From Oscheius tipulae (taxonomy: Eukaryota; Nematoda; Chromadorea; Rhabditida; Rhabditidae), in assembly GCA_037178975.1 (NCBI GenBank), contig JASJZH010000003.1:248001-312000 (forward strand): a stretch of DNA of 64,000 nucleotides, written 5' to 3'. This document shows positions 15,001 through 23,152 of this stretch, piece after piece. The notes below the pieces were generated by a model. It was not told the origin of the DNA and ran no database searches. It saw only the letters and a program-made list of their open reading frames with translations. Numbering within the stretch: position 1 is the stretch's first letter; the number at the start of each line of letters is the position of its first letter. A program made the position numbers and the translations under genes.

Positions 15001-15466
15001 TTCATTTCTCAGCATAACAATGCATATATGTGCCGAAATTGTACTATGATTCAGCTCTCTCCGCTACAAAAAGAAAGCCAGGGTGGAATTTTTTTTAAGA
15101 GAACCCATGGCTCGCCTGATTCTTCTCGCTCTGGCTTTCGTCCTACTGTGCTTCGTTCAGGAAGCGAAAGCGAACTTGCCTCACCATGACTGGCTAGTAG
15201 CTCCAGGCAGCCTTTCTCGGCAACAAAATAGTTGGTTTTGGATTTAAAGACAGGCTAAAGTGGTTTAAGAGACGCATCCACACCACGATGAGGACCACCC
15301 TGAGGAGCACGAACATCATCACAAGAGAGACCCTACCCAGCCCACCCCAATCTTCATCCCTTTGAACGCGACCAAAGCCATGTAAAGAGAAGGAAAGAAT
15401 GAAGAGATTGACTACCTGTCGCTTCGATTCGAAGTCGAGTCGTTGAAGGAGAAGAGCCGACCTCAT
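7..15466 (-). CDS. DLC/START-GAP type RhoGAP, N-terminal part with SAM domain (gene continues beyond left edge)
   Basis: Modelled as 15 exons: 15466-15416, 13696-13558, 13477-13341, 12086-11975, 11791-11689, 11532-11382, 11336-11133, 11095-10793, 10746-10534, 6757-6614, 6573-6458, 6287-6162, 6115-5949, 5596-5321, 78-7. All junctions are GT/AG and phases match, giving 771 codons plus one base. The last exon reads WLRKAGFPQYAKQYE, the hallmark start of the DLC1/STARD13 SAM domain. The preceding 740 residues are low-complexity, Ser/Pro/Arg-rich, with an SDSIYDNM motif (5,560) and a basic RRKRFTRKQRK patch (13,450). In the family the SAM is followed by RhoGAP and START domains that switch off RhoA at adhesions; these would lie left of the window. 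Some DLC isoforms also carry a long N-terminal extension. The first exon (ATG 15,466) is the least certain. The 3.8 kb and 5.2 kb introns are full of GTCTCT-type tracts. Confidence 0.72.
1148..1220 (-). tRNA. tRNA-Arg (anticodon ACG)
   Basis: A full 73-nt cloverleaf can be folded. The acceptor stem GGCCGCG pairs with CGTGGTC using two G-U pairs. The D-arm is GCGCAATGGATAACGC. The anticodon stem TCTGC/GCAGA closes the loop CTACGGA, which gives ACG. The T-arm is GTAGG-TTCGAAT-CCTGC and the discriminator is G. No intron is needed. It lies in the sense orientation inside the 5.2 kb intron that precedes the SAM exon of the DLC-like gene, and a T-run is not obvious directly downstream. It looks functional rather than a pseudogene. 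Confidence 0.93.
1861..2105. repeat. degenerate (AGAGACAG)n simple-sequence tract
   Basis: About 245 bases made almost only of GAGACAGA, GATAGATA and GAGAGACA units on the plus strand. It is the longest of the many such tracts in the window and lies in the large intron of the DLC-like gene. Open frames across it (Ser/Leu/Cys/Val repeats on the minus strand) are an artefact of the repeat. Confidence 0.9.
6758..10533 (-). other. 3.8 kb intron of the DLC-like gene
   Basis: No exon with convincing protein character was found on either strand. The stretch contains an AGAGACAG tract at 8,085-8,155, a (GA)n run near 9,080-9,100 and a GTCTCT tract at 9,715-9,765. Flanking exons join in phase 0 (10,534 to 6,757), so no missing exon is required. 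Confidence 0.5.
11548..11672. repeat. GTCTCT/CTATCT tract filling a 156-bp intron
   Basis: The intron between exons 11,791-11,689 and 11,532-11,382 of the DLC-like gene consists almost wholly of CTCTGTCTCT and CTATCTAT units. On the transcribed strand it reads GAGACAGA. It is a clear case of the tract occupying a complete short intron. Confidence 0.85.
13500..13557. repeat. GTCTCT tract inside an 80-bp intron
   Basis: The intron 13,557-13,478 of the DLC-like gene begins GTGAGAGATAGAGAGACA on the transcribed strand, so the repeat starts at the donor site itself. Confidence 0.85.
14660..14755. repeat. AGAGACAGA tract
   Basis: About 95 bases of GAGAAACAGAGAGATAGAGAG units in the first large intron of the DLC-like gene model. 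Confidence 0.85.
15107..15385 (+). CDS. small secreted histidine-rich protein
   Basis: Two exons, 15,107-15,196 and 15,272-15,385, make a 67-aa reading frame (30 codons, then 37 plus stop). The first encodes a textbook signal peptide: M-A-R, then a hydrophobic core LILLALAFVLLCFV, then small residues before a likely cleavage near AKA-N. The mature part is acidic and His-rich (HPHHDEDHPEEHEHHH), followed by KR, a possible processing site, and a short Thr/Pro tail. His clusters of this kind can bind Zn or Cu, but no family is recognised. The acceptor AAGAG is weak, so the second splice boundary is the main doubt. It lies antisense in the first intron of the DLC-like gene, 31 bases from its putative first exon. 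Confidence 0.5.
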
Positions 15467-15621
15467 GTCACTTTTTCGGTCTCGTCATCTGTTTCTCCTG
15501 AAATTTGGTCGGTTTGTTAGTGTTTCAAAATGGAAGGGAGGAAATTGAGAAAAAAGACTGTTCCCTCGGGAGGATTAGGTCTGCAGAGTGAGAGATTGGA
15601 AGGTCATGGGGAGGCAAAGTA

Positions 15622-15724
15622 TATCTCTCTATCTCTTTGTCTCTCTGTCCCTCTATCTCTCTATATCTCTGTCTCTGCCTCTCTCTCTCTCTGTCTCACT
15701 GTTTCTTTGTCTCTCTGTCTCGTT
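15622..15724. repeat. GTCTCTCT tract
   Basis: A pyrimidine-rich tract of CTCTATCTCTTTGTCTCTCTG-type units between the His-rich gene and the LysM-like gene. Confidence 0.88.
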
Positions 15725-17068
15725 GTCATTGATCCGAAGTTCCTAAGTAACTTATGAACATGTGGCATTTATGACTGGAGGGCATGGAATAAAGACTCAT
15801 TAAAAACAAGTGGAGACAGCGTCGCAGGACGGAATAGAGAGCCAGAGAACAGAGTCTCTAAAACTGTTCACTAGGGTATGGATCACAGCTGTATTGAAAA
15901 AAAGGCCACGTGTGAGAAGAATAGAGTCTCTGTCCTGGCACGGAACCTATCTCTCTCACCGGTCTTTGTTCCTAGAGAGAGGAGGACGGATGTTTTTGTC
16001 CCCAGGTTTTACCCTCTTCGCATTGCGCGGAACAGATACACAGGGCTAAAAAGAGGAGAGGTGCTGGAGGCCCTGGGAGAGAGATTCTGGGACGAGATAG
16101 GGTGTGGAGAAGAAAAAGTAAAGTCAAGAGAATTGGGACTAAGACACTGAACGAAGAGGCAGAGAGACAGAAGAAGTCAGAAGCCAAGCATGCGTGACAG
16201 ATCTCCCGCACTGATTGAAACAATAATCGGTCGCGACTTGTCATCAATGGCTCGACCAACAGGACCTACTGACAGAGAGAGAGAGAGAGCATGGGTCAAG
16301 TGACTCATTAGACAAAAGAGTGACTACGGAATTAGCACCCGGCTGGTCAGTTAGCTATTTACTCTGATAGGAGCTGCTCTAATCTTCCCGCATTGTTTGT
16401 CTCGTTGGGAAAGAAGTGATTAAGGTGGGAAGCTTCAGCCTGGACACAGTTAGACTATCGGATGGTCGATGACCATCAGTAAGAGTTCAGAAAGAAACAG
16501 TGCGGATAGAGTGAGGCGTAGGGAATCCGGGCGGGTGCAGTTCCAGCTACGACCGTGAAGTGGCATCTCTTGAGAGCTGCTGCCACAACCACCCGACTTT
16601 TCAACAAATCAAGAGGGTGTTGTGGCAGAAAATAGAGAGAGGGGACACTGTTTGCTGAGAGAACAGTTTTCAGTAATGAGTCAATGGAGCCCGGAAAGGG
16701 TGAGAACAAGCTGTGATAAGATTAGGAAGTGCGGACCTCCAGGGACCTTTTCCCTGCAAATTGGAAAAGGATTTCAAAGTGCGGTAGAGGAAGGCGATCA
16801 GTATCTCTCTGTTTCGCTGTCTCTCTGCTTCTCTGTCTCTCCGTCTCCATGTCTCTCTGTCTCTCTACCACTCTGTCTCACAACGTCTCTGTCCCTCTCA
16901 GCTCTTTCCGGTCACGGGAGACCCTCTCTCTTTTCTTGTTTTCCTGATCAGCCGAACAGTGATCATAAGAGCAGCTGTCCCCCTCCTACCCATAGAACTG
17001 AAAAACTCTCCTCTGCATTATATCCGCTCTACGTCAGTCGGGAAGGACAACCCTCTTACACTGATAGA
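15725..17068. other. spacer without recognised gene
   Basis: Contains a (GA)n run at 16,273-16,292 and a GTCTCT tract at 16,800-16,890. Short open frames exist on both strands but none shows splice-supported or family-like protein sequence. Confidence 0.5.
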
Positions 17069-17076
17069 GTATATAG
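17069..17076 (+). promoter_or_regulatory. TATA-like box of the LysM-like gene
   Basis: GTATATAG lies 31 bases ahead of the ATG at 17,107, the spacing expected for a TATA box with a very short 5' leader. Confidence 0.45.
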
Positions 17077-17106
17077 CCACCTCTTCCCCTTTGTTGCCTC
17101 CTAAAG

Positions 17107-17478
17107 ATGATTCGTCTAGGCCTCTGTCTCTGTCTCCTACTCTCAACAATCAGCTCCGTCATCCAGGTTGGTCAGGTCAAGAATCGAAGCATCAAGAGTC
17201 AAGGTGGTACCCGATGGAGCCACTCTGGAATGCTTCCAGAAATCTAGAGAAAGTCTAGAGTACATCAGCGACATTCTGGTCGAGGCTGGACTCTCGCTCT
17301 CGGACCTAATCATTCTGAATCCGTCTCTTCGACCTATTGAGAAGATGGGAAGGGTGGTGAGTTTAATTTGGAGGTTTGACAAGCGTGGGAACATTTGCAG
17401 ACCGAGCCTATCTGCATTTCCGGGATCTGGAGGCCAATTGGGGCAAAATCCTACCTTCGCGCAGCCAAAAGGTCCTAA
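17107..17478 (+). CDS. small secreted LysM-like protein
   Basis: Three exons are proposed: 17,107-17,166, 17,204-17,356 and 17,401-17,478, all phase 0, for 96 aa. Exon 1 is a signal peptide (MIRLGLCLCLLLSTISS). The mature part fits one LysM module: a start VPDGATLECF, a helix ISDILVEAGLSLSDLI, the LNPSLRP turn typical of LysM (NP after the first helix), and a closing TEPICIS with a second Cys. LysM domains bind chitin or peptidoglycan-type sugars, so a secreted glycan-binding role is inferred. The second intron (GTGAGT...TTTGCAG, 44 bp) is excellent; the first (37 bp, GTTGGT...TCAAG) is weaker. It has its own TATA-like box and no neighbours that hint at function. Confidence 0.48.
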
Positions 17479-19680
17479 TTTGTTTCTATTCGATGCGGGT
17501 TACTGTACATACAGAATAAATATGAGTCAGGGAAGAGTTGAAGGAACACAGATTGTGAATGATGGGCGCTGTCTCAATGGGAACCTGTACCCATTACTTG
17601 ACAAGGGAACATAGGGACAGGAAATGGTTCATCAACGCCTTGCGTGCCATTTGAAGGGTTTAAATTCGAACTTGAAGCCAAAAACAAGTAGAAGAAAATC
17701 GATTCGGGGAGGGAGGTGACCAAAGCAAACTCATAATGAGTAGGCTCCGAGTGGTCATTCGCACAACGAGTGACCGGGACCGAGAGACTGTGCAAATAAG
17801 AAATGGTCAGAGTCTCTCAAGGAAGAGTGGGGAGATAAGCTTAGTCTCTAGAAATAATTAAACACGGAGACAGAGAGAAAGAGAAACAGATACAGGGAGG
17901 CAAAGAGACAGAGTGACAGAGAGACAGGGAGCATTCCCTAAGACTTCCTTCTTAAAACGATAATTAGGGTCCGCCGAGCAGAAAGATGAAAAGGGAAGAG
18001 GCTAGCCCTCTCTGCGTCCAATTGCACCTATTATGAATTCGGGGGCTCTCACTCAGCAGGCCTCATATGGCTAAAAAGGGCTCCTCAAAATGAATGAACC
18101 TCAATAACAAGCCCACTGTCAGCATTGATAGTGAGAGATAGAGGCTACAGAGTTTTGTATTGGCTTTGTACTCGAAGTATGTGGTCAAAGGTGCAAGCTG
18201 TTCAAGTGGAAAGAGTTGGCCCCTGGACATCTTGGGCGCGTAGCCAAGTGGAAACTAATCGGCCCTCTCAATCACTTTCAGTAGCTTGAGGAAGTTGTAT
18301 AGAGCTCCAAGACTGTCAAACTTTAGAGTAGACAAAAAACAGAGACAGGAAAATGACTGTAAAAAAGTCGAAGAAAATCCGTTGGTTGTTGGAAAAAAGA
18401 TGATAAGAATTTATGGCTCTCAAAATTTTATGTCCAAGCCCCGGAAAAGAGTCAGCATGAGGATGGGAACCAAAACAGCTGAGACTAGGACAAGTGTGTC
18501 CATTGTACGGAGGATGCCGCCATTTCGAGCTGACTAATCGAATATTCATGGCCTATTGGCACCACCGGTCCATGAGGCGAGGAAGAGGTTTCAGAGCTTT
18601 ATGCTGACAGGAAAATTGACAAAATTGGATAAAAAATGTGGCCTACTGGCACGGTTTTGCCTCGTTTAGCAAAGAAAGAGAGGCCCGGGATGGGGGCTCA
18701 AGTGCGCCTCTTCCCATATTTGCACTCGCGGAAACGATACACCCTCTGGGGCCCCTGTGATCAGGTTTGCAACATCATCAGTAGCGTGCTTTTTGCCTGA
18801 ACCCACGGCTAATTGGAAAATTTATCATAGAGGGAAACAGGACACGCAATGCAGTTGCACCAAGGTCACAAATTGTTTGGGAGGCGGCGAGTTTGCAACA
18901 TCTGGAGGAATAAACACGTGTGCAGAGGGGGAAAGAGTAATTTTTCAAGTCTTGGATACAGAGAGAGAGAGAGAGTCAGAGACAGAGATAGCTGTAAGAA
19001 AATAGACAAAATAGTCAAATCCTCCTCGACAAGAAGCCCATTATCGCGATATAAAGACCGGGAAGGGACTAGCCCTCGCCATCGCTCTCTCTCGAATAAA
19101 AAAGTGTCGGCGCCTTTCACCGAGAGGCTGACCGCTGATTTACACGAGAAAGCGAATGCCCGGCCGACACAAAAGAAGATAAAAAATGATGTTTTGTCAC
19201 TACGGAGGCTCCCGAGAGGCATGTGTATTTGCGGATTATTGGCCTGGGGCACAGAAGCAAACAGGCATCCTGAAGCTGCAGGACCTGAGAACATCTGACG
19301 TACAGGGAGTTTGGAATTACTGACCATCTAAGTGAACCTTCTTCTTGACCGATTATTCGAGAAAATAGTCTTACGCCATGTCGGAAAGATGATATGATTG
19401 AAAGTGTCTGTCGTGAGCCAGGGCTACTGCTTTGGGAAGGAATGCTTTTTGGTAGAGAAGACATGAGGACAATATTGCGCGGGAATCAAATTGAACTGAC
19501 AGTCATAAAATATCATGAGAGAGAGGAAGCGAGGGATACTACTCCTCTAGATTAGATTGCTGACCGTGGCTAATAGTGGAACGACCCAGTTACCTAGTTT
19601 GGAAAAGGAGTAAGAACAAGAGATGGAGGGAAGGGAGTCTGTCTCTGTTTCATTGTCTCTCTGTCTCTCTATCTCGTAGC
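17479..19680. other. spacer without recognised gene
   Basis: Holds an AGAGACAG tract at 17,866-17,932 and a short one at 18,958-18,985. I saw no exon with splice signals and protein-like content on either strand. Confidence 0.45.
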
Positions 19681-19689
19681 CGTACTACA

Positions 19690-20760
19690 TGTGCCAGCAA
19701 ACAGAAAAGACCGTCGTCGTCGTCGTTTTGGCACAGCTGTAAAACTATCAAGGAGGCCATAATCACCTCGTAGCCTCGCCTGTCGGCGCCCTGCCCGACA
19801 GGTGCTGGGATCGCCTGTGAAGAAAAGCCTCATGTGAATATTTTTTGTGTTTCAACGGGCAGCTCGTTTAGAATGCGATACATCAAGAAAAAACACCAAC
19901 AATTTGGTGAAGAGTCATAAGAAATCATCATACAAATCGTGAAGGTCAAGAGATCAGGAAGGGCAGATGTGTGGATAGGGGACACCCAGCGGGTGAGAGA
20001 GTGAAAGACAGTTTGTGGGATTGTCCTCAGAGTAGGTCAGATTGACAAAAGACGGACAGTCACAAAAGAGGGGGAAGAATACAGCTTTTTGAGGTGGTCA
20101 TTGGGAGAGAGACAGTAAAAATATAAATGTAGAGAGACAGAGAGACCGAGAGACAGTGAAACAGACGGTAGAAGAGTAAGAACCGAAGCTGTTCTCCAAT
20201 GCAAAAAGTCTGGTCATTCCCAGCAATCCCATGAAAGAGGCGCAAGAATACCAGTTCCCGTCAAGCTTACGTAATCTCATGACCAGAACTTTTGCGCTGA
20301 ACAGTACAGTTGAGAATGTGACTTTTACTGGTCAGTGGACGAACTACGAGTCAATACGGGCGTGAAATTATACGCTGACCGGAACTTTTTTCGAACTGTG
20401 TTGATCGCTACGGCGAAAGTTAATGATCCGTGAAGAGGGTGGGGGCCTGTAGGTAGCTAAAAATGAGATAAAGGAAGTCCTGTTTGAGGACCATGACTAG
20501 AATAGTAGAGAAAGACAGAGAAATCTGAATAAGTGAAAAAGTGGGATCTTTAAAGTAAAGAGAATTGTCTTTACATTTGTGTTTTGAAGAACCTGTAACT
20601 CAAGAAAAAGAGAGCAATAATATGCCAAGATCAAACGCGATAAAATCAGCAAAAAGGGAACAATATATCTGGGAAAGCCAAATCCACAAATACTATCAAA
20701 ATGAGACGTCGAGGATGCTCGATCTGCTCTCTTCAGCAGTTGGAATACGAACTTGACTCT
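19690..20760. repeat. segmental duplication, copy 1
   Basis: About 1 kb that recurs at 22,330-23,060 in the same orientation. Matching landmarks are AGAAAAGACCGTC, CGCCTGTCGGCGCCCTGCC, the stretch around GGTCAAGAGATCAGGAAGGG, and GTTGATCGCTACGGCGAA. It contains a perfect short palindromic core around CCTGTCGGC...GCCCGACAGG. In the second copy the block directly follows (on the minus strand) the last exon of the TRPM-like gene, so this is a duplicated gene 3' flank. Confidence 0.88.
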
Positions 20761-20869
20761 TTTCGGCTTCCCCTTTAGAAACGTACTGACTGAAAACATA
20801 GATTCTTTTTTCGGTGGCATAAACAACTTCAGTATGTGAAATAGTAGCGCTTCTTCTTTGTTACAATCT

Positions 20870-21135
20870 TGGACGTTATGTTGACAAATTCCAATATAGG
20901 AGCGACTATTTTGAAAGTAGGACTAAAACATGTTACGCGTACTCATTTTGAGAGCAGGTGGATTTGGTTTTCCCAGATCTATTGTCCCTTTTTTGTTGAG
21001 TTACAAGCTCTTCAAAATACAAATTCAAAGATCTCCTTACTTAAAAAATCCCACTTTTTCACTAATCCAGATTGTTCACTTATTATTGGAATTCGAAGAA
21101 TTTCGAAATCACTCAGTCCCTTATCTCTATCTCTG
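20870..21135. repeat. partial inverted copy of the duplicated segment
   Basis: The sequence around CCCTTTTTTGTTGAGTTACAA and AAAATCCCACTTTTTCACTAA is the reverse complement of 22,860-22,990 and of 20,535-20,680 with moderate divergence. It sits between copy 1 of the duplication and the decayed last-exon copy. Confidence 0.7.
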
Positions 21136-21182
21136 CCTCTTTGTCTCTCTTATTGTGTAATCCTAGAATCATGCTAACGCTA

Positions 21183-21416
21183 TTATTGTAGCAGTACATT
21201 GGATATGACGAATTTTTGGAATTGTAAATGCTCATCCTTCATCGCTATATCGCCCACTATAAAGATGTTAGTAGTTGCTGAATAATGTACTCTTGCAAGT
21301 TTAAAAACTTCGCGATATTTTGTGGAAGACGCTTTTGGGGGCAACAGTTTATCTCGATAAAAACCAAGAGAATTGAAAGATTTCCAAAGTCGTTTCCTAC
21401 AGAAAGTATCTAGCAA
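21183..21416 (-). CDS. unassigned open frame, possible exon
   Basis: A 77-codon frame with mixed, protein-like composition (KYREVFKLARVHYSATT, then NIFIVGDIAMKDEHLQ). It belongs to no family I recognise and has no partner exon I can support. It lies in the duplicated region beside the decayed TRPM 3' exon, so it may be a remnant. Confidence 0.2.
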   Translation of the reverse strand: MLDTFCRKRLWKSFNSLGFYRDKLLPPKASSTKYREVFKLARVHYSATTNIFIVGDIAMKDEHLQFQKFVISNVLLQ

Positions 21417-21938
21417 AAAGTTGTCTGTTTCAAGCGGTGACTCTTAACAACACTAACTTTCAGGCGTAAGTTTCACTTTTTGCCAAAATGCCTGTTTCGC
21501 GGAGGCAGAACAAGAAAATATTTTCATGATCTGGTATTATATATCCTTACTGTCATGATGGGTGCGAATTGGCTCAAAAAGTTTTAAAGAAGTGCCTCTC
21601 ACTATTCAGAAGTTACGTGCACTCAAAGTAGCAGCTTCGACGATTTCCAAAAAAAGCGAAAATTTTCTATGTCCTGGAAAACGCAAGAGGTGAAGTACAT
21701 GATGCGGTGCGAAAATCAAAAATCGGAAAGATGCTTGTCCGAGAGTTCGCAAAGTTACACGACTGTGCAAATTTTCAGACCTTTGGTTTAAAAAATGTGC
21801 TCAAATCGCGAACAGAAGACACCAGACGGCGGACGTTTTGGAAAATATATTTTTCACCTAATTTGCGCATCTAGCGTCGTGAAAGTGGCCATGGGGTAAA
21901 AAAAAAAACTAGCATGCAACTTTTTAAACAGCTCTGTT

Positions 21939-22250
21939 TCACTGAAATAGAGCTGTTCTCGATGCCCGTTCTCCTGAAATGCCCGATGAGTTTCGACTCC
22001 TCTTAGCGTCTTTTAATTTGTTTTGTTTTCTAATTTGCTCCATTGCTGTAATCATCCTGAAAAGAGGGCGTGACGATTCTTGGCCTTTAAGCTTTGCTGA
22101 CTCTCTCTTTACTCCGTCAGCCTCGGTTGACAAAAAACTTACGAACTTTCCAACAATTTTTTGTACTAGTTCATATGCTTCACCGATTCTGTCATAGGCA
22201 AGACCGTCAGGATTCTGATCAATATGTTTTCTATTCAGTAACCTGAATTC
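21939..22250 (-). pseudogene. decayed duplicate of the last exon of the TRPM-like gene
   Basis: Aligns by eye with 23,095-23,285. Shared pieces on the minus strand are CAGAAT/GAATTCAG, ELVQK and VKRESAK, and downstream FR(I/M)ITAME. In this copy the frame is interrupted near its start, but it reads on through the position where the working gene has its stop (CAA here, TAA there). It appears to be a non-functional copy, unless it serves as an alternative 3' exon. Confidence 0.6.
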
Positions 22251-22329
22251 TTAGTAGCGGTCACTCCTGTAGTCATAGAGGGCAGTCTGTCTTGTTGTCT
22301 CGTGGTCATATTATCTATGCCAAAAACTA

Positions 22330-23060
22330 TATTGCAAGCAGAAAAGACCGTCCTCGTCATCGTCATTTGGCACAGCTGCAAATCAAGGAGGCCATAATCA
22401 CCTCGTACCCTCGCCTGTCGGCGCCCTGCCCGACAGGTGCTGGGATCGCCTGTGTAGAAAAGCCTCATTAGAATACTTTTTGTGTTCAACATGCAGCTGG
22501 TTTAGGCTGGGATACGCCAAGAAAAAAACAACAATTTAGTGAAGAGTCATGAGAAATCATCATACAAATCGTGAAGGTCAAGAGATCAGGAAGGGCAGAT
22601 GTGTGGATAGGAGACACCTAGCGGGTGAGAGAATGAAAGACAGTTTGTGGGAAACATGTCAGTCTGTCCTAAGAAATTATACGCTGATCGAAATTATTTT
22701 TTCGAACTGTTGATCGCTACGGCGAATGTTAATGAATCATAGAGGGAATGGGGGCCTGTAGGTAGCCGAAAATGAGTTGGAGGAAGTCTTGTTTGAAGAC
22801 CATTACTAGCATAGTAATAGTAATAGTAGAGAAAAACAGGGAAATCTGGATTGGTCAAAAAGTGGGATCTTTGATCATGATTTGTCTTTGCATTTGTGTT
22901 TTGCAAAAATTGTAACTCAACAAATAGTGAACAACTATGACAAGATGAAATGCGATAGAAACAACAAAAAGGTAACAATACATCTGGAAAAGCCAATCCA
23001 CAACTTCTTTCAAGATGAGGCGGATATGCTCATTTCAGCCGTGGATGTGATAAACTAGAC
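22330..23060. repeat. segmental duplication, copy 2
   Basis: Direct copy of 19,690-20,760 with small indels and roughly 85-90 per cent identity by eye. It lies immediately 3' of the TRPM-like gene on its coding strand. Confidence 0.88.
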
Positions 23061-23152
23061 TTTTTTTGACTTCTTTCTTATTCTGTGTTTGATGGCGTAG
23101 CGTTAATTTTCTCCATTGCTGTAATTATCCTGAAAAGTGTGCGTTTCGATTT

